Origin: Corynebacterium minutissimum
Lineage (GTDB): Bacteria > Actinomycetota > Actinomycetes > Mycobacteriales > Mycobacteriaceae
NCBI RefSeq assembly: GCF_016889765.1
Contig: NZ_CP069533.1
Span: forward strand, 496,001 to 560,000
Length of the DNA: 64,000 nucleotides
Direction of reading: 5' to 3'
This document shows positions 25,733 to 37,621 of the stretch, one piece after another. Position numbers and translations under genes: made by a program. The notes beneath the pieces are model-generated. The model was not told where the DNA came from. It did no database searches and saw only the letters and a program-made list of their open reading frames with translations. Each line of letters starts with the position of its first letter. Position 1 is the first letter of the stretch.

Positions 25733-25738
25733 TAGACT
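25733..25738 (+). promoter_or_regulatory. -10 element of a probable leaderless promoter
   Basis: TAGACT ends seven bases before the ATG at 25746, with no ribosome-binding site between. The identical hexamer and spacing recur before the SURF1 gene. Confidence 0.6.
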
Positions 25739-25745
25739 GGTCTGC

Positions 25746-26894
25746 ATGATTTCTCAGAAGTGGTTCCGAGTAGCCCTCGGCATGTTTCTTGTTGCCTGCG
25801 GCGCCAACCTCTTCGCACCCATGGTGGTGGTTTACCAAGTCACCACCGACTTAGGAGTTCTGCACACAACCTTCCTCTTCGGCATCTATGCCCTCGGCAT
25901 CATGGTGGCGCTCTTTCTCGGCGGCCCCTTGTCTGATTCGCTGGGCAGGCGCGCCATCATGCGCCCAGCCGTTCTAACCACCACGGCGGGCTCACTTATT
26001 TTTCTGCTGGGTTTTGAAGGCGCTTTCCTCCCCCTGCTGATTGGCCGCCTGTGCGCTGGAATGGCTGTTGGACTCGCCATGTCCTCCGGTGCCGCCTGGA
26101 TCAAAGAGCTGAGCACTCGTCTTACCGTCGGCGCCAAGCGCTCCTCCATCGCCTTGTCTGCCGGCTTCGCTCTTGCCCCGGGTGTTGGCGGCATATGCGC
26201 ACAGTTTCTGCCGTGGCCCACAGTCGTGCCCTACCTCTTTCACATTGGCTTAGCGCTCGTAATTGTTCCTCTTGTGTGGACGGTTCCGGAGCACAAGAAT
26301 GCTCCTTCCACCCGCCGCGCCTTGTTTCCGCGCAGTGTGCTCACGCCGCGCTATCTTCGCGTCGCCACCTATGCGCCCTGGGTCTTTGGAACGCCCACCA
26401 CCGCTTTTGTGTTTCTACCAGCTCAGTTAAGCGAACATCTTCACCGGCCGATCCTGGTGGCCGGCCTGCTTGCCATGCTGACGATGGGAAGCGGAGTCAT
26501 TATCCAGCAATTCGCCGGACGGGTGACTCTTACTCCCGTGCACGGAATGTTCCTGGCTGCCTGCGGTATGGCCTTGTGCCTTGTCATCGTGGCAACTGCG
26601 CAGCACCGATGGGCCGTGTATCTCCTTCCCTTGACTGGCATCGTGATGGGGTGTTCCTACGGAATTGGAATGCTCAGTGGCCTTGCCGAGACCCAAGCAA
26701 TCGCTGACCCTGATGAGCTTGGCGCGGCAACGGGGGTGTTCTATTCTCTGACCTACCTTGGGTTCTTTGCTCCCTTCATCCTCTCCCTTTTGGGCCCTGC
26801 CGTGGGCAATGCCACCGCTTTTGTGATTGGTCTGAGCGTCGCCATTCTCACCGCCGCGTGGCTTCATCTCTCAGCCAGGGGTAGTCAGAATTAA
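25746..26894 (+). CDS. Major facilitator superfamily transporter
   Basis: A 382-residue membrane protein with about twelve hydrophobic helices. The MFS loop 2-3 motif appears as GGPLSDSLGRRAIMR near residue 60, and the second half shows a reduced version. Such proteins move small solutes by proton coupling. The layout resembles drug or sugar efflux members, but the substrate is not apparent. I choose the ATG at 25746 because it sits at the right distance from a TAGACT element. It lies just upstream of the glycine cleavage genes, but gcvP has its own -10-like element, so a functional link is unproven. Confidence 0.87.
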   Translation: MISQKWFRVALGMFLVACGANLFAPMVVVYQVTTDLGVLHTTFLFGIYALGIMVALFLGGPLSDSLGRRAIMRPAVLTTTAGSLIFLLGFEGAFLPLLIGRLCAGMAVGLAMSSGAAWIKELSTRLTVGAKRSSIALSAGFALAPGVGGICAQFLPWPTVVPYLFHIGLALVIVPLVWTVPEHKNAPSTRRALFPRSVLTPRYLRVATYAPWVFGTPTTAFVFLPAQLSEHLHRPILVAGLLAMLTMGSGVIIQQFAGRVTLTPVHGMFLAACGMALCLVIVATAQHRWAVYLLPLTGIVMGCSYGIGMLSGLAETQAIADPDELGAATGVFYSLTYLGFFAPFILSLLGPAVGNATAFVIGLSVAILTAAWLHLSARGSQN

Positions 26895-26899
26895 TGCCA

Positions 26900-26936
26900 T
26901 AGGCCACGCTTTATACTTGAGGACGGTTTAGGCCAC
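26900..26936 (+). promoter_or_regulatory. gcvP promoter with direct repeats flanking the -10
   Basis: A TATACT -10 element (26912-26917) lies between two copies of TAGGCCAC (26900-26907 and 26929-26936), 29 bp apart. The implied leader is only about 45 bases, too short for a glycine riboswitch, so control is probably by a protein binding the repeats. Confidence 0.45.
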
Positions 26937-26967
26937 ACTGACTAACGCCACGAAGGAGTTCAAACAC

Positions 26968-29832
<2,865 letters not shown>

Positions 29833-29835
29833 TCA

Positions 29836-30948
29836 ATGACTGAGTACCTGCACTCCCCGCTGCATGCTGAGCACGAGAAGCTCGGCGCCACCTTCACGCC
29901 TTTCGGGCCGTGGGAAATGCCACTCAAGTACGCCAACGAGCTGGAGGAGCACCGCGCGGTACGTAATGCTGCCGGCCTCTTTGATCTGTCCCACATGGGT
30001 GAAATCTGGGTCAACGGCCCGGATGCAGCCGAGTTCCTGTCCTACTGCTTCATCTCCAACCTGGTCCCTCTCAAGGAGGGCAAGGCGAAGTACTCCATGA
30101 TCTGCGCCGAGGACGGCGGCATCATGGATGACCTCATCACCTACCGCCTAGAGGAGACAAAGTTCCTCGTCGTGCCGAACGCCGGCAACGCCGACACCGT
30201 GTGGGAGGCACTCAACGAGCGCGCTGAGGGCTTCGACGTGGACCTCAAGAACGAGTCCCGCGACGTGGCCATGATTGCTGTCCAAGGTCCGAAGGCGCTA
30301 GAGATTCTCGTCCCGCTGGTGGAGGACACCAAGCAGCAGGCCGTCATGGACCTGCCCTACTACGCCGCGATGACCGGCAAGGTTGCGCGCAAGTACGCCT
30401 TCATTTGCCGCACCGGTTACACCGGTGAGGACGGCTTCGAGCTCATCGTCTATAACTCCGATGCCCCGGAACTGTGGGAAGAGCTGCTCAAGGCCGGCGA
30501 AGAATACGGCATTAAGCCCTGCGGCCTGGCAGCGCGCGACTCCCTGCGCCTAGAGGCCGGTATGCCGCTCTACGGCAACGAGCTCACCCGCGACATCACT
30601 CCGGTCGAGGCCGGTATGGCCCGCGCCTTTGCCAAGAAGGAACAGGACTTCGTGGGCGCTGAGGTGCTGCGCCAGCGCGCCGAGGAGGGGCCCAAGGCTG
30701 TTGTTACCGGCCTGGTGTCCTCCCAGCGCCGCGCGGCCCGTGCCGGCTCCGAGGTATATGTGGGCGAGCAGAAGGTGGGCACGGTCACCTCCGGCCAGCC
30801 CTCCCCCACTCTGGGACACCCGGTAGCACTCGCGCTCATCGACACCGCCGCTGGTCTCGAGCCGGGAGCTGACGTCGAGGTAGATATTCGTGGCAAGCGC
30901 TACCCCTTCGAGGTTTCCGCTCTCCCCTTCTACAAGCGTGAGAAGTAA
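29836..30948 (+). CDS. gcvT: Aminomethyltransferase, T protein of glycine cleavage
   Basis: A 370-residue folate enzyme that releases ammonia from the aminomethyl-GcvH intermediate and makes 5,10-methylenetetrahydrofolate. Typical features are FDLSHMGEI near residue 50, the folate-binding segment around RTGYTGEDGFEL (about 193) and GLAARDSLRLEAGMPLYGNE (split over 230-250). It begins three bases after gcvP, with its AGGAGG site inside the end of gcvP, so the two are translationally close. Lengths and order (P, T, H) are consistent with one operon. Confidence 0.96.
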   Translation: MTEYLHSPLHAEHEKLGATFTPFGPWEMPLKYANELEEHRAVRNAAGLFDLSHMGEIWVNGPDAAEFLSYCFISNLVPLKEGKAKYSMICAEDGGIMDDLITYRLEETKFLVVPNAGNADTVWEALNERAEGFDVDLKNESRDVAMIAVQGPKALEILVPLVEDTKQQAVMDLPYYAAMTGKVARKYAFICRTGYTGEDGFELIVYNSDAPELWEELLKAGEEYGIKPCGLAARDSLRLEAGMPLYGNELTRDITPVEAGMARAFAKKEQDFVGAEVLRQRAEEGPKAVVTGLVSSQRRAARAGSEVYVGEQKVGTVTSGQPSPTLGHPVALALIDTAAGLEPGADVEVDIRGKRYPFEVSALPFYKREK

Positions 30949-30989
30949 ACTCTACTACTGAATTCAACTACCGAAAGGACATCCTTCAC

Positions 30990-31382
30990 ATGGCTAATCT
31001 TCCTTCCGATTTCTCCTACTCCGAGGACCACGAGTGGGTCAACGCCACCGCTGATTCCGTCGCCGGTTCCACCGTTCGCATCGGCATCACCTCCGTTGCT
31101 GCTGACCGCCTAGGCGAGGTTGTCTTCGCCGAGCTGCCGGCCGTCGGTGACACCGTTGAGCACGGCGAGACCTGCGGCGAGGTGGAGTCCACCAAGTCCG
31201 TGTCTGACCTGTACTCCCCGGTCACCGGCACCGTCACCGCAGTCAACGAGGACGTGCACGATGACTACGCCGTCATCAACAACGACCCCTTCGGCGAAGG
31301 CTGGCTCTTCGAGGTTGAGGTCACCGAAGTTGGCGAGCTCATGACTGCAGAGGAGTACGCCTCCGCTAACGGAGTCGCTTAA
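30990..31382 (+). CDS. gcvH: Glycine cleavage system H protein
   Basis: A 130-residue lipoyl carrier that shuttles the aminomethyl group between P, T and L proteins. The lipoylated lysine is Lys69 in VESTKSVSDLYSP. An AAAGGA site precedes the ATG. It ends the gcvPTH operon and is followed 35 bases later by lipB, whose product attaches octanoate to this kind of domain. No dihydrolipoamide dehydrogenase gene is adjacent, so the L protein must be encoded elsewhere. Confidence 0.97.
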   Translation: MANLPSDFSYSEDHEWVNATADSVAGSTVRIGITSVAADRLGEVVFAELPAVGDTVEHGETCGEVESTKSVSDLYSPVTGTVTAVNEDVHDDYAVINNDPFGEGWLFEVEVTEVGELMTAEEYASANGVA

Positions 31383-31417
31383 AAGTTCTAGCTTCGCGGG
31401 GACTACCATGGGTTGCC

Positions 31418-32236
31418 ATGACTGCTCCCCGCGAACCGTTTTTCCCCGCTGATCGCTCCATCCGCGCCTCTGCCGAGCCACTGGAGATCCGCCGCCTGGG
31501 CCGCATGGGCTACCAGGAAACCTGGGATCTCCAGGCTGAGCTCGCTGCGGCCCGGGCAGCGGGCACGCAGGGAGATGTCATCCTCGTGGTGGAGCACCCC
31601 AATGTTTATACCGCCGGCAAGCGCACGCAGCCGGAAGATCTGCCAGACAATGGCCTGCCCGTCATCGACGTCGACCGCGGCGGCCGCATCACCTGGCATG
31701 GCGAAGGTCAGCTGGTGGTCTACCCCATCATTAAGCTCGCAGAACCTGTTGACGTGGTGGATTACGTCCGCCGCCTCGAGGAAGCCATCATCCAGGCCGT
31801 GCGCCAGTTGGGTGTGACCACTGCCGGGCGTATCGACGGCCGCTCCGGTGTGTGGGTTCCCTCCACCACCCAGGCTGCCGACCCAGCCGCCCCGAAGCGC
31901 GACCGCAAGCTCGGTGCCTTGGGTATTCGCATCACCCGTGGGGTGACCATGCATGGCTTGGCGCTCAACTGCACCAATACCTTGGAGTACTACGAGCACA
32001 TCGTCGCCTGCGGCATCGACGACGCCGACGTCTCCACGCTCTCGTTGGAGCTGGGCCGCGAGGTCACCATGGAGGAGGCGGAAGCCCCGCTTCTCGACGC
32101 CCTCCTCAAAGCCCTCTCCGGTGAGCTCACCGTGGCTGATCACACCTTCGCTTCGGCTCCCGATCCCATCAAGGTGGCCAACGAAAAGGCACGTCAGGCT
32201 CGCCGCGCTCAGCAAGGTTCTACCCCGGTGGAATAA
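31418..32236 (+). CDS. lipB: Octanoyltransferase
   Basis: A 272-residue LipB that transfers octanoyl from acyl carrier protein to lipoyl domains. The substrate site is seen in HPNVYTAGKRT and RGGRITWHGEGQ, the partner lysine in DRKLGALGIRI, and the catalytic cysteine as Cys198 in EHIVACGID. A 13-residue hydrophilic insertion around residue 155 (PSTTQAADPAAPK) is mildly unusual. A TACCAT element eight bases before the ATG suggests its own, perhaps leaderless, promoter. It lies between gcvH (substrate) and lipA (next step). Confidence 0.95.
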   Translation: MTAPREPFFPADRSIRASAEPLEIRRLGRMGYQETWDLQAELAAARAAGTQGDVILVVEHPNVYTAGKRTQPEDLPDNGLPVIDVDRGGRITWHGEGQLVVYPIIKLAEPVDVVDYVRRLEEAIIQAVRQLGVTTAGRIDGRSGVWVPSTTQAADPAAPKRDRKLGALGIRITRGVTMHGLALNCTNTLEYYEHIVACGIDDADVSTLSLELGREVTMEEAEAPLLDALLKALSGELTVADHTFASAPDPIKVANEKARQARRAQQGSTPVE

Positions 32237-32297
32237 AGCTTCGAGCGGCTTTGATTGTATTAGGAAGAGCACTAACCGACGCGTAAAGTGAGTTTTT

Positions 32298-33398
32298 GTG
32301 ACTGTAAAGCCTGAAGGACGCAAGATGCTCCGCATTGAGAAGAAGAATGCGGAGTCGCCCATCGAACAGAAGCCACGTTGGATCCGCAACCAAGTCCGCA
32401 CCGGACCGGGCTACGAAGACATGAAGTCCCGCGTTTCCGGCGCTTCCCTGCACACCGTGTGCCAGGAAGCCGGCTGCCCCAATATCCACGAGTGCTGGGA
32501 ATCCCGCGAGGCCACCTTCCTCATCGGCGGTGACAAGTGCACCCGCCGCTGCGATTTCTGTGACATCGCCACCGGCAAGCCGGAGGAGCTGGACCGTGAC
32601 GAGCCGCGCCGAGTTGCAGAGAACATCCAGGAGATGGACCTCAACTACACCACCATCACCGGCGTGACCCGTGATGATTTGCCGGACGAGGGTGCCTGGC
32701 TCTACGCCGAGGTGGTCCGCAAAATCCACGAGCTTAACCCACACACCGGTGTAGAAAACCTCACCCCGGACTTCTCTGGAAAACCGGACCTGCTCCAGGA
32801 AGTCTTCGAGGCCCGACCCGAGGTCTTTGCCCACAACCTTGAAACCGTGCCCCGCATTTTCAAGCGCATCCGCCCGGCCTTCCGCTACGAGCGCTCCCTC
32901 GACGTCATCCGTCAGGCCCACGAGTTTGGTCTTATCACTAAATCCAACCTCATCTTGGGCATGGGCGAGACCGCTGCGGAAATCGAAGAAGCTCTACGGG
33001 ACCTGCGCGAGGTCGGCTGCGACATCATCACGATTACGCAGTACCTGCGCCCGGGCCCGCGCTTCCACCCGATTGAGCGTTGGGTTCGCCCGGAAGAATT
33101 CGTCGAGCACTCCAAACTGGCTAAGGAACTCGGCTTCGGCGGCGTCATGTCCGGTCCGCTAGTCCGCTCCTCTTACCGTGCTGGTCGCCTCTATGTTCAG
33201 GCTATGGAGGCCCGCGGCCTCGAGCTGCCGGAGAATCTCAAGCACTTGGCTGAAACCTCCCAGGGCGCTACTGCGCAAGAGGCCTCCACCCTGCTGGAGA
33301 AGTACGGCCCGTCTGAGGAGACCCCGGTGACCACCCGCATGGTCAAGACCCCGGCTGGTGCAGCGAACCCGAACTCCGCGGCCTCCACCATTCGCTAG
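32298..33398 (+). CDS. lipA: Lipoyl synthase
   Basis: A 366-residue radical SAM enzyme that inserts two sulfurs into protein-bound octanoate. The auxiliary cluster ligands are in CQEAGCPNIHEC and the SAM cluster in CTRRCDFC. The C-terminal segment SGPLVRSSYRAG carries the serine that ligates the auxiliary cluster. A 30-residue Ala- and Thr-rich tail is extra. The GTG start follows a TAAAGT element by eight bases. It works on E2 and GcvH, both encoded within 9 kb upstream. Confidence 0.97.
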   Translation: MTVKPEGRKMLRIEKKNAESPIEQKPRWIRNQVRTGPGYEDMKSRVSGASLHTVCQEAGCPNIHECWESREATFLIGGDKCTRRCDFCDIATGKPEELDRDEPRRVAENIQEMDLNYTTITGVTRDDLPDEGAWLYAEVVRKIHELNPHTGVENLTPDFSGKPDLLQEVFEARPEVFAHNLETVPRIFKRIRPAFRYERSLDVIRQAHEFGLITKSNLILGMGETAAEIEEALRDLREVGCDIITITQYLRPGPRFHPIERWVRPEEFVEHSKLAKELGFGGVMSGPLVRSSYRAGRLYVQAMEARGLELPENLKHLAETSQGATAQEASTLLEKYGPSEETPVTTRMVKTPAGAANPNSAASTIR

Positions 33399-33440
33399 TT
33401 CGATTCTCTTTTTCACCCTCTGACCTTTAAAGTAGGAGCC

Positions 33441-34226
33441 ATGGCTAACGACGACAAGGCATCGCTGAAGGAAGCGAAGAAGCAGGAGCGCGCGGCGAAG
33501 CGCGCTCAGCGCAAGCAGAACTGGTCACAGATGTGGCAAGCGTTCAACATGCAGCGCAAGCAGGACAAGGCGCTCATTCCCATCATGCTGGCCGCCTTCC
33601 TGGGCATGGGCTTGCTCTTCTTCCTCATCGGCAAGCTCTTCAACGGCCAGTGGTTCATGCTCATCCTGGGTCTGGGCATCGGCGCCATCTTGGCCATGTT
33701 CCTGTTCACTCGCCGCCTCGAGCGCGATATGTACAAGAAGGTCGAGGACCAACCAGGCGCTGCCGGCTGGGCACTGGAGCAGCAGCTGCGCAACACCGTG
33801 GGCGTGGTATGGAAGGTCAAGACTGGTGTGGCAGCTACCCGCCAGCAGGATCTCATCCACCGTGTCATCGGTAACTCGGGCGTCATCTTCGTCGTCGAGG
33901 GCGACCGCAAGCGCGTAGGCCCCACCCTCAACCGTTTGAAGAAGCGCGTGGACCGCTTGGCTGGCGGAGTGCCGGTGTACGAGGTCTTCGTTGGCAACGG
34001 CGAGGACGAGGTTCCAGTTTCCAAGCTGCGCAGCCACATCATGAAGCTGCCGCGGAACTACAACAAGAACGAGACTTACGACAACATCCGCCGCATTGAG
34101 GCAATGGATGATTTGCCCGGCACCACCCCTGGTTTGCCGAAGGGCCCGATGCCGCGCCAGGCTCAGAACATGTCCGGCATGAACCGCCGTATGCGTCGTA
34201 TGCAAGAGCGCAAGGGCGGCAAGTAA
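33441..34226 (+). CDS. DUF4191 family membrane protein
   Basis: A 261-residue actinobacterial protein. After a basic N-terminus come two helices (about 47-68 and 73-90), then a cytosolic region of about 165 residues ending in a Met-, Arg- and Lys-rich tail. It follows lipA at the same place as C. glutamicum cg2424. An AGGAG site precedes the ATG. The function of the family is unknown. Constant association with lipA hints at a link to lipoate or membrane homeostasis, but that is only context. Confidence 0.87.
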   Translation: MANDDKASLKEAKKQERAAKRAQRKQNWSQMWQAFNMQRKQDKALIPIMLAAFLGMGLLFFLIGKLFNGQWFMLILGLGIGAILAMFLFTRRLERDMYKKVEDQPGAAGWALEQQLRNTVGVVWKVKTGVAATRQQDLIHRVIGNSGVIFVVEGDRKRVGPTLNRLKKRVDRLAGGVPVYEVFVGNGEDEVPVSKLRSHIMKLPRNYNKNETYDNIRRIEAMDDLPGTTPGLPKGPMPRQAQNMSGMNRRMRRMQERKGGK

Positions 34227-34260
34227 GCTAAGCTCCCTGCGCTAACCCGCTCACGTTCAA

Positions 34261-34291
34261 GGGTCTCTTCCGACAAGCTCGGAAGAGACCC
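34261..34291 (+). terminator. Terminator after the DUF4191 gene
   Basis: GGGTCTCTTCCG and CGGAAGAGACCC are perfect 12-base arms with a seven-base loop, followed by TTTCTCATT. It ends the lipB-lipA-DUF4191 stretch. The 100 bases beyond it hold no feature that I can see. Confidence 0.9.
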
Positions 34292-34391
34292 TTTCTCATT
34301 GCAGATTCTCTGCCCTCAAACAAACCTTTTCACTAGAACCATCTGCGGTGCCCTTTAAGAGGCCACCATACTGAGCAGCTGAGGTTGTCAC

Positions 34392-34826
34392 CTAAGCCAT
34401 GATGACGGCGGTGCCCGTTGCACGGTCGTGGAGGCCGCGGCCATCCGCGTCAACCATCGCGGCGGGGAACAGCACGCCGGTGAGTAACGTGCGAACGGCG
34501 GCGCGCCAGAAGCCCACGGGTTTGCCCGGCTCATCGAGGCGCGCTACACCCATACCCAGAACGAGCATGCCCGGTGTGCGGGCAAAGAGCCAGCCACAGA
34601 CAATGCCCATGACGGCCCACACCGCATAACCCAAGAACGCAGGTCCGCCGAGCGCGCTGGTGTAGAGCTCGAGGAGATTGGCAATGAGCATGGCTAGTAG
34701 CCAATCAATAAGAACTCCCCCGGTGCGGCGCATCACTGAAGCGAGTGAGCCGGAACCCTCCTTCGGGAGACCAAGTTTCTGCCCGGGCCACTCCCCCGGC
34801 CCAAAGCCATCTTTGTTGTCTGCCAT
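34392..34826 (-). CDS. RDD family membrane protein
   Basis: A 144-residue protein. I choose the ATG at 34826 (MADNKDGFGPGEW). A polar N-terminal part is followed by an RDD-type domain with three hydrophobic segments. The Arg-Asp-Asp signature is altered to RTGGVLIDWLLA. In related genomes an RDD gene sits between lipA and glnA. RDD proteins are small membrane proteins of mostly unknown role, some linked to ion exchange. It is divergent from glnA. Confidence 0.83.
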   Translation of the reverse strand: MADNKDGFGPGEWPGQKLGLPKEGSGSLASVMRRTGGVLIDWLLAMLIANLLELYTSALGGPAFLGYAVWAVMGIVCGWLFARTPGMLVLGMGVARLDEPGKPVGFWRAAVRTLLTGVLFPAAMVDADGRGLHDRATGTAVIMA

Positions 34827-34905
34827 GCCCACCAATCTAGCGCCCCTACACTGCAGCAAGAAATTTCGATCTGACTCCCCCGCCTTCGACGGTGGTGGAG
34901 TCAAT

Positions 34906-34935
34906 ACCTGTAAACTAGTCGAGAGTAATACAGGT
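34906..34935 (+). promoter_or_regulatory. glnA promoter with 7-bp palindromic arms
   Basis: ACCTGTA (34906-34912) and TACAGGT (34929-34935) are perfect inverted arms around the likely -10 element TAAACT (34911-34916) and start site. The arrangement suits a repressor operator. It does not resemble the published AmtR box. The RNA would contain only the distal arm. Confidence 0.45.
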
Positions 34936-34954
34936 CAACCAACAGGAGACTACC

Positions 34955-36388
34955 GTGTCCTTCGAGACAATCCAGGACGTCGTCAAGTACATCAAGGAAG
35001 AGGACGTCAAGTTCGTTGACATCCGCTTCACGGACGTTCCCGGCACCGAGCACCACTTTTCAATCCCAGCCGATGAGTTCACTGAGGAAGCGGCCGCTGA
35101 GGGCCTCGCTTTCGACGGCTCCTCTATCCGCGGCTTCACCACCATTGATGAGTCGGATATGACCCTCCTGCCGGACCCGTCTACCGCGTTCGTAGATCCC
35201 TTCCGCACCGCGAAGACCTTGAACATCAAGTTCTTCGTGCACGATCCGTTTACGCTTGAGCCGTTCAGCCGCGATCCGCGCAACATCGCCCGCAAGGCTG
35301 AGGAGTACCTGACCTCCACCGGCATCGCTGACACCTGTTACTTCGGCGCTGAGGCTGAGTTCTACATCTTCGACTCCGTTCGCTACGGCACCGAGGTGCA
35401 CAACGGCTTCTACGAGGTCGATACCGATGAGGGCTGGTGGAACCGTGGGTCCGAGACCAACTTCGATGGCACTCCGAACATTGGTTTCAAGACTCGTGTG
35501 AAGGGCGGCTATTTCCCGACTGCCCCCGTGGACAAGCACGGCGAGGTCCGTGATGCCATGGTCGAGCAGCTGCAGAAAGCTGGCTATGTCATCGAGCGCT
35601 TCCACCACGAGGTAGGCAGCGGTCAGAACGAGATCAACTACCGCTTCGATTCTCTACTCCACGCGGCGGATGATATCCAGACCTTCAAGTACATCATCAA
35701 AAACACCGCTGCCGAGTACGGCAAGAGCGTGACCTTCATGCCGAAGCCGCTGGCTGGTGACAATGGTTCCGGTATGCACGCCCACATGTCTCTCTGGCAG
35801 GACGGCAAGCCACTTTTCCACGATGAGGCTGGCTATGCAGGTCTGTCCGATATGGCTCGCTACTACATTGGTGGCATTCTGGCCCACGCACCGGCCGTGC
35901 TGGCGTTTACGAACCCGACCTTGAACTCCTACCACCGTCTGGTTCCGGGCTTTGAGGCTCCGATTAACCTCGTGTACTCGCAGCGCAACCGCTCTGCTGC
36001 TATCCGTATTCCGATTACCGGTTCCAACCCGAAGGCCAAGCGCATCGAGTTCCGTGCACCGGATCCGTCAGGCAACCCGTACTTCGGTTTCGCTGCCATG
36101 TTGATGGCTGGTCTGGACGGCATCAAGAACCGCATCGAGCCGCACGCCCCGGTAGACAAGGATCTCTACGAGCTTCCGCCGGCAGAAGCTGCTTCCATCC
36201 CGCAGGCACCGACCTCCCTGGAGGCTTCCCTTGCTGCGCTGGAAGAGGACAACGACTTCCTGACCGAGGGCGATGTCTTCTCCGAGGACCTCATCGAGAC
36301 CTACATCGAGTACAAGCGCGACAACGAGATTACGCCGTCGCGTCTGCGTCCGACTCCGCTCGAGTTTGAGATGTACTACGACTGCTAA
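34955..36388 (+). CDS. glnA: Glutamine synthetase, type I (adenylylated class)
   Basis: A 477-residue dodecameric enzyme that forms glutamine from glutamate and ammonia. Metal and substrate motifs include FDGSSIRGF, GAEAEFYIFD and MPKPLAGDNGSGMHAH. The adenylylation tyrosine is Tyr405 in DLYELPPAEA, the target of GlnE encoded about 10 kb downstream. The GTG start has an AGGAGA site. A second, shorter glutamine synthetase gene next to glnE lacks this tyrosine. A terminator follows. Confidence 0.97.
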   Translation: MSFETIQDVVKYIKEEDVKFVDIRFTDVPGTEHHFSIPADEFTEEAAAEGLAFDGSSIRGFTTIDESDMTLLPDPSTAFVDPFRTAKTLNIKFFVHDPFTLEPFSRDPRNIARKAEEYLTSTGIADTCYFGAEAEFYIFDSVRYGTEVHNGFYEVDTDEGWWNRGSETNFDGTPNIGFKTRVKGGYFPTAPVDKHGEVRDAMVEQLQKAGYVIERFHHEVGSGQNEINYRFDSLLHAADDIQTFKYIIKNTAAEYGKSVTFMPKPLAGDNGSGMHAHMSLWQDGKPLFHDEAGYAGLSDMARYYIGGILAHAPAVLAFTNPTLNSYHRLVPGFEAPINLVYSQRNRSAAIRIPITGSNPKAKRIEFRAPDPSGNPYFGFAAMLMAGLDGIKNRIEPHAPVDKDLYELPPAEAASIPQAPTSLEASLAALEEDNDFLTEGDVFSEDLIETYIEYKRDNEITPSRLRPTPLEFEMYYDC

Positions 36389-36416
36389 GAATCGAAGCAG
36401 CACACTCCGGCCCCTC

Positions 36417-36459
36417 TCCGCTTCTACGGTGGTGATGGGCCGGTTTCATTTTCAACGGG
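36417..36459 (+). terminator. Terminator after glnA
   Basis: CCGGCCC (36417-36423) pairs with GGGCCGG (36447-36453), with a partly paired inner loop, followed by TTTCATTTT. About 150 bases beyond it up to 36613 hold no other feature that I can support. Confidence 0.7.
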
Positions 36460-36613
36460 TTTCTCCGAAAGGGGACGCCGGTCACGCTTGTCCCCTCTAA
36501 GCCGCGCCCCACACACGGCATTGTGCCCTCAACAACTGCGCCCAACAATTCAGTGAAAACTCACCACGTTTTCGCTCTTCAGGATGAGGCATGCGCAATC
36601 GAAAGAAACTACC

Positions 36614-37591
36614 ATGCCATCTGTGTCTGATAGATTCCGCCAATTGCCGCCGCCTGGCCCCGCATGGGGAGGCAGTCTCATGGGTACCTCGATCGTATCC
36701 CGCCTCCTTGTCGAAGACGGTTTGATGATTGGCTCCGCCGTGTTCGCTGGCATTGCCTGTGTCATCTTCCTGGTGCTTACCATCGGCTTTGCGCGCTACC
36801 GCCAGCCCAGCTTTGCACGCACCACCATGGCGGAATGGTCGATGTACTTCATCGGAATCTTGGCGCTCGGCGCAGCGCTCTCTGGTCTAACGGGCATACC
36901 TGCCTTCCGACTCGTCGCATTTTGGATCGGCGCACCCGTTACTGTCATCACGTGGGCTATTCAGCTCACCCGTTTCGACGGCCAGCCACGGTTCACCTGG
37001 GGTTTGCCACTGGTGGGCCCCATGATTTCCTCCTCCGTCGCTGGGTTCTGCGCCCGCGATTACGGCCAGTTCTATCACTTGTTGGGCACGGGCTTTTTCG
37101 CCATGTCGATTCTCACGGCCGTCCCAACCTTTATCCGCGTGTACTGGGCAGCGTGGCACGGCAAAGTGGATCTCAGTGGCCCGAACTCCGCCACCGCCTG
37201 GGTGCCGCTGGGTGTGGTGGGACAGTCCACCACTGCCATGCAGATCCTCTACCCAGGTAAGTTCTCCGTGTACTACGGTCTCACCGCGATGATTATCGCT
37301 ATCCCCCTTGCCCTGTGGGCGATGGCGAAGTTCTACCCCAACGTCGTACGGTGGGCGGAGTACACACCGGCCTGGTGGGCGTGCACGTTCCCTCCGGGAA
37401 CGGTAAGCATGGGAGGCCACCAAGTTGCTCTCGTCAACGGCTCTGAACTTTTAGATCTCATCTCCCTGAGCCTGCCTATCTTGCTCATTGTTCACTGGAC
37501 AGCCTGTTCCAGCCGCTTTGTCAGCTGGGCAATCGAGGGCCGCCGAATTGCTGAACGCGCAAAAGAAAGTGGCCAGCCCGTTGCGGGCTAG
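36614..37591 (+). CDS. TDT family (TehA/SLAC1-like) transporter
   Basis: A 325-residue membrane protein with about ten helices. The N-terminus PPPGPAWGGSLMGTSIVSR and the later PPGTVSMGG segment fit the tellurite-resistance/dicarboxylate transporter family, which includes anion channels and dicarboxylate or sulfite exporters. I favour the ATG at 36614 because family similarity starts there. An in-frame ATG ten codons earlier has no better ribosome site. Its substrate is not evident. Its stop lies inside a hairpin that serves as terminator for the opposite strand. Confidence 0.85.
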   Translation: MPSVSDRFRQLPPPGPAWGGSLMGTSIVSRLLVEDGLMIGSAVFAGIACVIFLVLTIGFARYRQPSFARTTMAEWSMYFIGILALGAALSGLTGIPAFRLVAFWIGAPVTVITWAIQLTRFDGQPRFTWGLPLVGPMISSSVAGFCARDYGQFYHLLGTGFFAMSILTAVPTFIRVYWAAWHGKVDLSGPNSATAWVPLGVVGQSTTAMQILYPGKFSVYYGLTAMIIAIPLALWAMAKFYPNVVRWAEYTPAWWACTFPPGTVSMGGHQVALVNGSELLDLISLSLPILLIVHWTACSSRFVSWAIEGRRIAERAKESGQPVAG

Positions 37592-37595
37592 CCAC
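37569..37595 (-). terminator. Terminator for the first META gene, within the end of the TDT gene
   Basis: GTGGCTAGCCCG and CGGGCTGGCCAC (minus strand) pair around a three-base loop and are followed by TTTCTTTT. It is a textbook terminator on the minus strand. On the plus strand it encodes the last codons of the TDT gene. Confidence 0.8.
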
Positions 37596-37621
37596 CGTGC
37601 AGCGCAGTTTGTTTACTTTAT

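Noticed and set aside
26895..26967. Glycine riboswitch before gcvP
   Set aside because: Only 73 bases separate the genes and the likely leader is about 45 bases, too short for even one aptamer.
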